A stretch of DNA of 64,000 nt from Ptychodera flava (Eukaryota; Hemichordata; Enteropneusta; Ptychoderidae), in assembly GCF_041260155.1 (NCBI RefSeq), contig NC_091943.1, forward strand, positions 19,095,783 to 19,159,782. The letters run 5' to 3'. Below the pieces are notes generated by a model that saw only the letters and a program-made list of their open reading frames with translations, did no database searches and was not told where the DNA came from. The position numbers and the translations under genes are program-made. Of the stretch, positions 1 through 12,700 are shown piece after piece. How positions within the stretch are numbered: the stretch's first letter is position 1; every line of letters starts with the position of its first letter.

Positions 1-3000
1 TGTTAGTACAGACTTCAAATTATAAAAGAGATTTTGTTATATGTTACTGTCAGAAATAAGTTTAAGAACCTCTGTAGACGAAAATATCAAGTTTCTCAAA
101 ATCAGCAATAGTTTTCCTCATGTAAAGACCTTCAGAGTTTTTGGCAAGTTGTGAAGAAATTATGTGGTACCTCAAATGGTGTATTTCAAGCAAATACCTC
201 ACCTTCGGAATGGTTTAAATACTTTTAGGATTTATTGAATGATGAGTAATGTCGCCAGTGATTAAATGTGAGATAAGTGACCATGATTTATTTTGTAATT
301 TATGCAAAGAAAATTATCCACGATCCATGAACAGATATATTTCAGAATATGAAGTACGTAAGGCCATCAATCATTTAAAGAATATTTGCGGATGATATTA
401 CCGATTCGACTGATTTGCCGGTATGTTCATAGTTTAAATAAAATCATCTCGAGAAATGTAGTAAACAATCGGTGTCAATTTGTCAAAATCGAAAGGTGTC
501 GTATTTCATGATGGGGTATCTCAAAAACTTTGAAAATTATTTTACAAGATAAAATGTTGAAACTGTAAAACATCATACGTAATTTAGAGTTGCTTTTTTT
601 CTCCAAGGTTATTCTTGTCACCTGCAAAGTCAAATATTGCTGTCAAGGGACTAAAAGCATAAATTTCAAACTCTTTTAAACTGTTTTATACAACTGTTGT
701 ACTTTGTTATTATGGTGACGTTTGGAGTTTCTAATATTCAGAAAGTATCCAACGCGTGTAAGTTGCGAAGATTAGTGTTAATACACCACCTTTTTGGAAT
801 GTATTGGACTCCAATGATCATCACGTCGCCATAACTTTATACCTTCACGCTCTTTATAAGCACCGTTCAAGCCATCTCGATAATTTTTTGCGCGTCCTTT
901 AGAGACTTTGCACGTAAATGACGCAAGGCCGCGTTCTAGATTCAACACCGATTATGTTGAATTTATTTTAAAAAGAATATTTCATATTGTTAACGTTAAT
1001 TGAAATTAGAAATGACAGGCATCACAAAACATGTTATCTTATCTTGAAGCGTCCAGATTATGCTGGTAGAGTTACATAGGTTGCCTACATTAAGTAAGCT
1101 TTTGGAATAATTTGGCTGAAAATAAAAGACATTTAAGATGTAAAATATATAATAAAAGATATACAAAAATAGAAAAAATATTTGAAGAGCTTGAATCACA
1201 AAAGAAAACATATTTTAGCTAACGTTCACTGTTGCGTGCGTAAACTGAACAATGGAATCGGTTATTACCTTGAAGTGCCTGTCGAAAAGAGAATTATATT
1301 TCTATTGTAAAGAAGTTAAACATACTACCTTTGCGAAAAACGAATGTCATTTCATTTTTCTGTGTCCACTATACGAGGACATATGATTATTGGAACGGAG
1401 ATTTAATGTACATATAAGTAAGGTTGTTGAACTTGTGTCTTCGATTCAAAAAACAAATAGGCCTATACATTCTCAAAACTGTCATTGCATTTATCAGGTG
1501 ATTTCAACAGACGAGAAGTTTTAGCAGATTTACCAAGTCTAGATTTTGTATTTATTGTACATTTCTTCACAAAAATTAATTTTGCATTGTTTGTATTGTA
1601 CGAAGAATTTTGACACACTCCCCTCCGCATAACCGAAAATTGTAGAGCACTGTTGCTGTTGAGTGTTGATTCTCCGTTGTTAACCTGTACCATTTCGGGG
1701 GAGGTCCAATGGGCTGGGACGAGCTTCCGTTCTGCTGCTTCAGCGACGCCAGGCTCGCTCAATGATACACACGGTACGAAAATTAAACCATGGTTTGAAA
1801 ATCAGCAAAATAAATCGGCTGTACTTGATATCCAAACATTGTCGTGATCACAGGGTAGTTACGAAATCGATTGTCCACCTTCCTTAACCACAACAACCAA
1901 ATCCGGCTTCAGCAAATGTTAAGGTATTTCTGCTTTCTGGGCAACTCGCGGTCCATCGCTATTTAAAATTATTATTCAACCTGCGAGTGAATTTGGACAT
2001 CTTTCTATTGTCGCCTCGTACATTATGTCGTGCAAAGTTTGCTTTCGTCCATTTTAGGCCGTTACGGGGATACAGCGCTACAGGAGAAAACGGAGAGAGG
2101 TGTCACGCTTATACACGCGGGCTTACGGGGAAATGCGGCGGAGTCATTCGTATCGATTCGCGACAATCGAAAGAGTGAACAGGCGAGTGTGAACAGGCGA
2201 CCCTTCACCAATGTATTCTTCCGTTTGACTTAAATGATAAAATTAAAATCAATTTACTGATAACATCTTAAAGAAATGTTGTCCGTTGTGTATTTCTTAA
2301 TAACATTTACCCAAGTTACTTATGAAAGCTAGGATAATCTTCTAAAACAAGAATCGGTACACACATACTTTGCGGTGCGCGCGGTATTGTCCGTTGTTGA
2401 TAAGGCGACACTGGAACCGTTTGCAGGCATTTGGTTAAAGACCGCGCGCTCGAACTATTCGAATGGTGACCGCTATACGCGCTAGAACGCCTTACGTTCA
2501 CATCCTGAAGTAAAATGGCGGTACGAATCATATGTGAATGTGGATATTCTATACATGTTATCGTCGATGGACAGGAAAACCCGAGGTTTGTTTACATTTT
2601 GCTGTTTTTTACTTCTCAGTTAATATTCGAAGAAACCAACACGCTGCATTTAATGTGTGAAACGCATTTGTCCGACGAACACGCGCATATCCGCGCTTTT
2701 TGAATTACACGGATTTACGAATAACAGATATATTTCACGGAGGTTCGGTAATTTGTTCATTATTTTCCCCTTTACTTCTGCTTAAAAACCATATAAACAC
2801 AAAGTTTAAGGCCGTAAGCAGATGGAAATGTCTAATATTTTGAAAGTATCGCGATTTTAGTGTTTTCGTTCGATTTTCCTTACTGTTGCACGTCGGTCCT
2901 TATAGCTACAAGGTTTTACATACAATTCAACCTGTAGCCGTCCACTGACTATCTCTGTTACATATCTATCTGTATTCAATGCCGTACTTTAGAGTATGAT

Positions 3001-3579
3001 TTTAGTGTATGATATCTGTAGATAAAACCGTCCACTTGTTATGTATGTCCGGATGTTTGCTTTCTTTTATTTCTATGCATAACTGTCAAACATTTGCAAC
3101 GTAGCTTATATAAGTTTTAATGTACGTTACACTTGTTTACTCGATCAATTTACTTGTATTAGGAGTACATCTATGATCGTGTCATTATCGTCATAAAAAA
3201 ATCGCGCATTCTAACTTAACATTTCCACAGACTGTATGTACCACTGAGGCGGCATGTGGTTACTGACTTTTTTCAAAGTCCTCGACATTTGCTATGCATC
3301 GGACAACGTTTGTCTTTCTTTCGCCAAGCCGTTAGAAAATATCATGAAGAGATTGTGTAGAATATATTATTGCGCTACATGCTGTTTTAAAAGGTTGGCG
3401 CCTTGTGATTTAGCTTTTGATAATTGTTTCTTCGATAGGCTTTCGCGCTTTTTTAATTTCCTATCCTTAAACTCCCTCATGTGTTATATGTTTTCACTGG
3501 CATTTTAAATTGAATTTTGCTTCATCCCAGATAAATAAGTTAATAGATAAATAGATAGATAGGTAGACAGATAGATAGA

Positions 3580-3610
<31 letters not shown>

Positions 3611-3724
3611 AAAATGCGCCATTAATACTTCCATAAGCAATGTCGCGACTTGACCGATACTGAACCTGAAAAATCATTTCAAACAATAATGTTAGAACTT
3701 TCTTTCGTCTTCTTTCATTTACAG
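1..3724. other. Left flank, no confirmed gene; probable promoter/leader region
   Basis: I see no convincing protein-coding exon here. The first 1.8 kb is AT-rich without clear repeats. From about 1,980 to 2,530 CpG frequency rises, with many CGCG and GCGC words, which in animal genomes often marks a promoter. An ATGGCGG in good start context lies at 2515 and opens a frame of about 24 codons that could end at a weak donor (GTTTGT) near 2587. It resembles nothing I know and may instead be leader sequence of the scaffold gene that starts at 3739. A GATA/AAAT simple repeat lies at 3541-3612. Confidence 0.4.
3541..3612. repeat. Microsatellite (ATAG)n followed by (AAAT)n
   Basis: About 40 bases of imperfect tetranucleotide ATAG/GTAG repeat run directly into about 28 bases of AAAT repeat. 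It lies roughly 130 bases upstream of the first coding exon of the scaffold gene. The open frames across it are artefacts of the repeat. Confidence 0.9.
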
Positions 3725-3738
3725 GTGATCGTGACGGC

Positions 3739-6700
3739 ATGGCCAGTGACACAAGGTATGGATGGCTTTCCAAATTTTCATTTCTTCAGAAATGTGTGTT
3801 TCCTTTGTTGCATCCACAACAACAAGCATTATTTGTTCTCTCACCGCATGCCGCCAGGCAACATGATGCATTTCACTGATATTATTACTTATTTGCGGGT
3901 GAGATACTTTTGGCACACTCAGAGTGTTAAACATCCGTAACTCACGGCAAAACGAATCAAACGTTTTTCTTCAAGTGACAATTATATCATAACACAGTGT
4001 ACCGGTATAGTAGCCTTTATGTCAAACAAAGAAAAAATATCTCTTTGTCCGTTTTCATATTTTTCTCTTCTTTGCTATTTACGTTTTTGTAAATATTAAC
4101 CCTGTCACCACTGTGGCTTGAACCAATCTCATCGTTTTCTATGGAAAACTTGGACCTCTAGAGAGGGAAATGGGGTTGGCATGTTAAAGTGAACAGGAAG
4201 TGCTAAGTTTCTGCTGGGTGGAATAGGGGGTCGACTATCATAAAACCTGGCGCACTAGAAAGGTAATTTCTTGGTTTCGGGGGAAGGATGAGACCTCAGT
4301 TCGCAATAAGGATTCTGCCTTAACGAATAAAATTTCAGATCATAATAAATGCGATATTTTAATTGCAACACATAAAAACAGACTGGAAGACAGAGAGTCG
4401 ACAGAAGGGAAAAGATGACAATGCAGACACGGGACACGTATTCGTGTGTTGTTTTAACTTGACTATACGGCTCTGACGCATTGCTGTCTCATTAAGGAAA
4501 ATGGAACACAAATTAAACAATCTAAAAAAAGGAAAAATAATTTGAACTCTGATAGAATGAAACTAATGAAACGTTGAAAAAGTGTAATCGTTCCTTCAAT
4601 CATGTTGTTGATCGTAACATATGTGGTTCTGTAACCCGAAAAAATGAAAGTTGCAGGAGCACTGTGGCCTCTTCTTGACCCATTTACTCTAACATTTAGC
4701 TAGCTTCCCGCTAAAATTCAATATCAACGCATGCTATACGGCATGCTCGCAATTTAATGTAGCTATAGCTATAGGTTGCCTATTGGCGTATAAATTCAGC
4801 ATTTGCGTTGGCATGTTTCGTCTTTAACTATTTCCAGCATCCTATCTACATTATCACTAGATCATAGTAGTTGGTCCAGAGAGTTTTCGGTGAAAGCGAT
4901 TTTTTTTCAAATATTTAAAACAATCGAGCTCTATTCTGACTTGTTGAAATTATAATGGGACACTGACAGTCATCTGTCTATCGTTTGCGCCTTCACCGAT
5001 GTTTTGGGATGTTTTTTAAAATTATTCACGTGGTAGATGCAATCGTTGCTATTATTATAACAGGCGTCGACCAGTCTATCGGGCATCGTCCCTCTGAATT
5101 ATTGTATAACGGCTTTTGCAATGTAAAGTGACTGCAAAGGCGAAAACTTTCATGTTAATTCCACAGCTTGAAAATGTAATGTTTGAATATGCGCTAAGAC
5201 CGAAAATCAAAGCTATAAGCATTACAATCACATTATTTCTTTGTCATTACCAACGGCTGTTTTCTTTCTCATATTGTTGTATGAATACCTGCATCTATCA
5301 AAACGTTAAGTCTAAGATATATTTTAATCTGTGACAGAATTATCACAAGAGCAGAAGGGGTAGACGAAAATTGCCGCGGATTTAGTTTAATGGTGTCGTA
5401 CACGCCCAAGTGTTAGCCTAAACATGTTTTAGAAAGACTAGCCATCACCCTTGAAAAAGGCTACAATACGTTTGCAATTATTTTTTAATTGTGTTACCGG
5501 GATTTTACTTGAATAAACGGACTCATTTAGACCTGCCCTGTAGAAGTAACGGCGCCTATTTTCCGTGTTTATGTAAATAGAAAGGAGTAAAACCATATAA
5601 CAGACTAAGGCGTACCATTTCCTCTATTCAATAAAAGACAAAGAAGTATAGTATAAGCTTATATGAATTTGTGCTGTCGTATTTTGTTCAACAAAGGGAA
5701 AAATTGTTGAACTCGATAGGCGACCCATGAATTGTTACTAATTGACTTATCATATTTTTCGCATTATTTTTCTGTTAGTTGTAAATTTTCCAGATAACTT
5801 TCCAGCCATTTCGTATATGAAAACCGAAAACGTACTTGCTTTCCTTTTCCGTTTATTTGTTTAGCCGCGCCGGCAATGCGCCTGGCGGTGGTAAGACCTC
5901 TGGAGGCGGTCAAACGAAAACGACAACGAGGATGACCTTAAATGAATACTTGAAGACTGTGATGATCGAATCTCCGAGCACTACACAAAGTATCCAAGGT
6001 ACAATGGAGGGTTTATCTGAGTTACGGGAAGAATTGGACAGTTTGAAACACACGGTAGCCTCTCAAGAGGACAGCATAGGAGAGCTTGAGGTTGACATCG
6101 ACACTTTAGCATCAATGAAATCTCGTCAAGACCTGGAGATCGGTAGACTGTGGAACGAAATTAAGAAGATCAAGTCGTTCCTGGTCGATGGGAAAGGCAC
6201 CGATGGTTCGCCCGTACAGCAAATGATGGCGAAATTCGACGAGAAGAGGACAACGCTGAAATGCTTCGTAAAGGGAGAGTCACCTCAAGCCGTGCAGCTC
6301 AGCCCAGAAGAGGTACAGACTTTGCGCCGTTTAGACGCCGAGGTGAACGAAGGATTTGACACAATGGAAAACATTCTCGCCAAGTACACGGATACAGAGA
6401 GGCGAACTAGAGATATCAAGGCGAGCGCAGCTACTGCTAGATCTACCAAAACAGACGGGAAAGCAAAAAGTCCAACTGTGTACACACCTCTCAAACGTAA
6501 ACGCAGTTCTGATGACTATGGTATCCTTGAGAGTGTTACAGTGGTGGAGACGAAGTAACTGACGAACACGAACAAGACAGTTCTGACGTTGCATTACCAA
6601 CTAAACCACCTCCTTATACTCCGAACTTGTCTGAGTACATGGCGGTTGATGAAGCAGACTTTGATAGTCTGTGTTTCTCCCCAAAGATGTATGGTAAAGT

Positions 6701-9700
6701 ACAGATGCATAAAATGGTACATCATCCTGTAGGCAGAAGAGTCCAGCCACCAGAGGAGAGACCATATGAATGGGAGAGAAAAACTGCTGTTGAAGAAACT
6801 AAAGGAGTTCGCTTCGTGGTGGAAGAGCAGCCAAAAGTATCAGACTATGCAAGAGTTGAGCGAAGCTCTGTCGATCAATCATTCGGACCACCTCCATTTG
6901 TCCCCAACTTATCTCCCTTGATGGCACTTGATGATGTGGACTTTGATGATATGTTCTTCATGCCAAAGCAGTACCGAACAGCCCTCAAACAGAAAGAGAG
7001 AGTGCCCACTCCTCGAGGAGGAAGAGTTGGTCGACAAGAAGATAGGTCATATCAATCAGAAAGCAGTGCTACGGATAATGAAGACGTTGATGTGAAGCCA
7101 GAAAGATATGGTATACCGGCACAGTATGGAAAGAAGGTTAGAGCAGATAGAACCAGTGAGAGGATCATGGTAGGTGGCCCAAGAGACAGCAGTATCAGAC
7201 CAGGTCAACAATGCGCGAGCCAAGGACCACGAGCACCGGCTTATATCAAATGGAAATGTCAACTGTTGGAGAAGAATTTGAGTATGACACGAGTCAAGAT
7301 GACGAAGAAGAAGAACCATGGACCCCTCCACACTACACGCAAGCTCTACCTTACGCACCAAACTTAACAGAGCTAATGACAATGAATGAGGAAGATTTTG
7401 ACAATGTGACGTTTACTCCATACATATACGGGCGGGCTCAGAAGCAAATGCAGCATCCTAGGGTGAAGAGAGCAGATATGCCAAGCGACAGGTATAAAGT
7501 TGTTGATGCTGGTGATGATTTTAAGCCAACATATAAAGGACCGTCCCCGAGGAAAAGACCGATGACCGAAACCAACATGAAGATGAAGGACGACAAAACT
7601 AAGGAACGATACAGTCAAAAATACCTTCAAGAACTGAGGGATTTCAGTGCAGTCATCGTTACATATGTCACCACTAATGCACAATTGCAGTATGTTAATG
7701 AATTGCACAGTCAGAAGACAGTTTCCTATCAAAGACATGATAAAAAAGGCGGTAAGGTTGAACAAAAGGCGAAGGATGAACGAATGCAATATGCTGAGTA
7801 TCCTAGAGGACGAAAAGATGTTCCAAAGACTGCTGTCACTACTTCTACTCAGCCACCACCGTTTACGCCAAACATGGATGAACTACTGCTGCAGTATGAT
7901 GATACTGGTGATATCTTTGTCACTCCAGGTATGATCAAGAAAGCTACAAAACAGTACAAGTCAGGCAAGGATATTGGCATATCTGTTGGTGGGAAAATGG
8001 CCGAGAAAAACATCTGCTAAACACGCTGTCGCCTCTGGATACAAATATGATGTTGATGAAGATAGCACCATGGTTGATGAATTCAGTGATAGTAAGTATA
8101 CCCGTGCCAGACAGGGAAAAGAAGCAATGAAACTTTCAACCGCAGACAAAGTTTATGAAGGCGAAAATCGTGCTGATGTTAGAAAAGGAAAAGCAGTCGA
8201 TGATTCTGTAGATACAGAGGTCAAACAAAGCAAGCGTGAAAGTAGGAAAACTGTCCGACAACAAATTGACACTGACAGAGCCCAGGACGAGCCTGCTGCC
8301 AGTGACGTGGCAAGAAAGAGAGAATGGGTCGAAGATGCTTCTATGCCTTGGCAGTTTAGACCAGCTGATGAGCCACCACCTTTTGTGCCTGACATGGATG
8401 CTTTGATTCAACCAGACGACTTTGATGACGTACCACCCACAGCCAATATGTACAGAAAGGTCACCAAAACTTACAAGTCAAAGAAAGAGTTACCAAAAGA
8501 TAAGACTACCGTGGAAAAATCTCGACCTGACATCAAGTATAATGCTGGTCCCATTACCATTTCCGGACGGGAAAAAGAAATTACGAAATTCACGACTGTT
8601 AGCAAAACTTACAGTGATGATCAAAAAAACAGAAGAAGAACAGATAATAAGCCTCCTCCTCATACACCTGACTTAACTCAGTTTATGGGAGCTGATGACA
8701 TTAATTACGATGATATGTTTTTTACGCCAAATCTGTTTTTCAAAGCACTGAAACAAGAAAAGCCTTTCAAAGAAAAGAAAACTTTGAAGCAAAAAGGTGA
8801 CGGCGGTAAGACATTTGATTTAAGTGATAGTAAAGTAGCTGATCGTACCCTAGATAAAGTGAAGGAGAAGTCTGTTGACAGTGAAGTGACAACTCACATA
8901 AGATGGGTTGAAGATCCCTCGATTCCCTGGCACTTTATAGCAAAACCTACAGATGATGGAAAAGAGAGAGAGGTGGATTATCCCCACGATAAGAGGGCTG
9001 GCATCAGCGAACACGAGGGTAAGAAAACTGTTGGGTACCGTTTTGACGATGAGAAAGCGAAGGAGGAGCACCCTGAGAGTGAAGTTACCACACAGAAGAA
9101 ATGGGTCGAAGATGCTTCGATGCCTTGGGAATTTAGACCAGCTGATGAACCACCGCCTTTTGTGCCTGATATGGATGCCTTGATTCAACCAGACGACTTT
9201 GATGACGTACCACCTACAGCCAATATGTATAGAAAGGTCACCAAAAGTTACAAGTCAAAGAAAGATACACCGAAAGATAAGGCTATTGTAGAAAAATCTC
9301 GACCTGACATCACATCTAACAAAGCTCCCATTACTATTTCTGGACGGGAAGACAAAGTTATGAAATTTTCGACTGTTAGCCATACTTACGCTGATGATCA
9401 AGGAATAGAAGAACAAAAAATTAAGCCACCTCCTCATACACCCGATTTAACTCAGTTTATAGGAGGTGATGATATTGATTACGATGATATGTTTTTTACG
9501 CCAAATCTGTTTTTCAAAGCATTGAAACAAGAAAAGCCTTTAAAGAAACGAAAACCTTAAAATCAAAAGGCGATCGCGGTAAGAAATTTGGTTTGAGTAA
9601 TATTCAGGAAGCTGATCATTCCTTGGATAAAGTGAAGGGGAAACCTTCTGACAGTGAAGTGAAAACTCAGATAAGTTGGGTTGAAGATCCCTCGACTCCC

Positions 9701-12700
9701 TGGCACTTTGTAGCAAGGGGAAAACCCACAGATGTTGGAAAACAGAGAGGGGTGGATTATTCCCATGATAAGGGTGCTGACATCAGCAAACACGACGAGG
9801 GTAAGAAATTGTTGGGTACCATTTTGACGCTGACAGAGCGAAGGAGGAACATACTGTCAGTGAAGTTACCACACAGAAGAAATGGGTCGAAGATGCTTCG
9901 ATGCCTTGGGAATTCAGACCAGCTGTAGAGCCACCACCTTTTGTGCCTGACATGGATGCTTTGATTCAACCAGACGACCTCGATGACGTACAACCTACAG
10001 CCAATATGTACAGAAAGGTCACCAAAAGTTACGACTTAAAGAAAGATATCCCTAAGCCTACAACAAAATCTTACTTTGGCGATAAGTCAGGGGTTTCAAC
10101 CATATATGATGCCAAAGCTGAATATACCATTGGGTATGGAAATGAAGTAGAGCGCACTTCTACCACCGGCAGTGATAGAATAAGCGACGATGCTTCAAGT
10201 GAAGAAACATTCACCGATAAGTTGCTGTTTTCCATCAACCTGGTAAATTCAAACATGTCGACCCTCCACGAGTTTCACACGGACAGGGGTCAAAGAAATC
10301 TACCTTCCAGCCTCCACCTTTTGTGCCAGATTTGTCTGAAATGGTGCACTCAGATGACACTGATGAAATTCTTTTCACACCAAAAATGTTCGGGAAAGTG
10401 AGCAAGAAGTACCAAATGATAGGAGACCGTGACACTAGAAAATACCCAATTTATGAGTATGAGTATTATTACAGTGACGAGAGTGTTAGTGATCATGAAG
10501 ATGCCTCATTATATCCAGAAGAACCAAGTGTAATCAAGACGGGCAGAGAGATGGCTCAACAAAGCAAATTTGATTACACAGATTACACAGATGTCAAGGA
10601 TATTTCCATGTTAAGACATGTAGCCAAGATAATTGTAGTCAACGCCCTCACTTCTGCGCAGCTGCAGTATATCTCCTCTGTGGAAAACGTAGATGATGAA
10701 CACAAATATTATGGTCAATATACTGATGATACGCATTTTACTCCACAAATTTTCAGTGGAGGGACAAAGGGTTATCAACCTACCTCCATCAAAGCTGCTC
10801 CAAAATTCGCATGGGGTAGTGAGACGTCAGAAAGTGAAGAAGACTCTTTTTCTGAAGAAGATGAAGATGATTATTATGATGATTATGACTGGAATAAACG
10901 TTACATGGCTGAAAAAGAGCTGAGAGACACGAGGGCAAAGGCAGCAACTATAGACTTGAAACAATGACGTATGTGACCTACACTGAGGCAGAAGAGCAAA
11001 GGCGTTACAGACTAGTGAAAGCTGTCCCTGATCAGAAATCATTCCAGCCACCACCTTTCCTGCCTAATATGGATGAATTGGTCCAGCAACATGATGACTT
11101 TGATGACCTTGCCATCAAACCAAACATGTATAGTAAAGTTACCAAACAATATGGCGCAAGCATAAGCAAAAGGGAAAAAACAATCAGTAACTACTACCGA
11201 CCATGATAATGATGCGAGCCCTGGTGGACAAAGGTTAATAAAGACTGAAGAAAAGGCTGAAGACTATTTGCCTGTTCCATTGAAACTTGCAGGTATGAAA
11301 TCAGTCAAAAGGGAAATCAAAGAATCCAAGGATAAAGCCATTACAAGAGATGAAACCTGTTTTGGTGATATGAAGGGAGCAACGTCCTCTTACAGAGGCA
11401 AGCTGCCAGTCTGTGAAGCATCAGTTGGTCCACCACCATATGCACCAAACTGGGGGAATTAATGCGTGATGATTCCTATGAATATGCGATATTCTCTCCA
11501 AAGATGTTTGAGCACGTGTCAAAGCATTACGGCGTTGGTCCTGACAGAGGGCAGTGGATCCATAGAAGCTGGGGCACCAGTGATGATGATATCCAGACAG
11601 GTGGTTATCAGCTTAATTCCAGTGGTGATAGCGATGTTAGTGACTTTAGCGAGGAAGACACTGATAGTGATATTTTCCACGAAGATTACGATGAGCCAGA
11701 GGACGAATTTCACCCTGCACTTGTAATGACTAGAGAAGCTAGTTCAGATGATGAGTTTTTCTCCGCACTTTGCCTGCCAGAGGACAATATGGCTAAGAAG
11801 GCTGGTGTTCCTAAGACGTATGGCAAGGTTTCTCGGTCTAAACCAAAGAAGGACAAGATCTATTTTGACACAGGGGAAAGATATTGCACAGCGGAAACTG
11901 TTTCTTTGGTACGAGACTACTGTAGGGTTTATGTAGCCCATGTAATATCCGGTGCTCAACTTCAATACGCAAATGAAAAGCTAGGGAAAGAAGTATCAAA
12001 AGACAGATCTTCAACAAAATACGATAGTGACAAGTATGGTCTGATAGAAGAATATAAAGGGAAGGGAAGAGATTTTACCGCACCCCCACCATATATCCCA
12101 GATATGAATGAACTTGTTCTGCAAGCAGGTGATTCCGATGAAGTGTTTATCACCCCGAAAATGATCAGCAAGGTGACAAAGACGTACAAACGTGTTGATG
12201 ACGCCGGGAAGATGTCATCACGTGGAACTGATGATCACGACAAGTTTGACCAGGCAGATGCCACACCACTGAAGTACAGAAAGGTTACGAAGAAAGTGAG
12301 CTTTGTTGATGACATCATGGGCACAGAAACACCTGTGACATTCGAGCAAGCTGGCGTATCACACGAAGAATATTTTCGCCCACCACCATAGCACCAGATT
12401 TGAACGACGTGCTTCAGGCTGACTACCACACAGATATGACCTTCTCTCCCAAAATGTATGGACGCGTCTCCAAACAGTATGCGACCAAACGTCGAGATGA
12501 TTCAGAAAGCAGACAATATAGATATAGCCGTGATGGTCGCATCGTAGGTGAGCGTGCCAAGGAAGCAAAAAGCAGAGCTACAAAATATTATCGTGCCTAC
12601 CTGAAAGATGAGTATTTCGACAGTTCAGAATCCGACCAATATGAAGATGAGGAGGAAGAGAATTCTTCTCCACAGTATCATTGTTCGACAAACCATCTCA

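Noticed and set aside
1463..2233. Overlapping frames on both strands (99, 64, 63 and 67 codons)
   Set aside because: None has an ATG in good context with domain similarity. They overlap each other in a CpG-rich region better read as promoter or leader.
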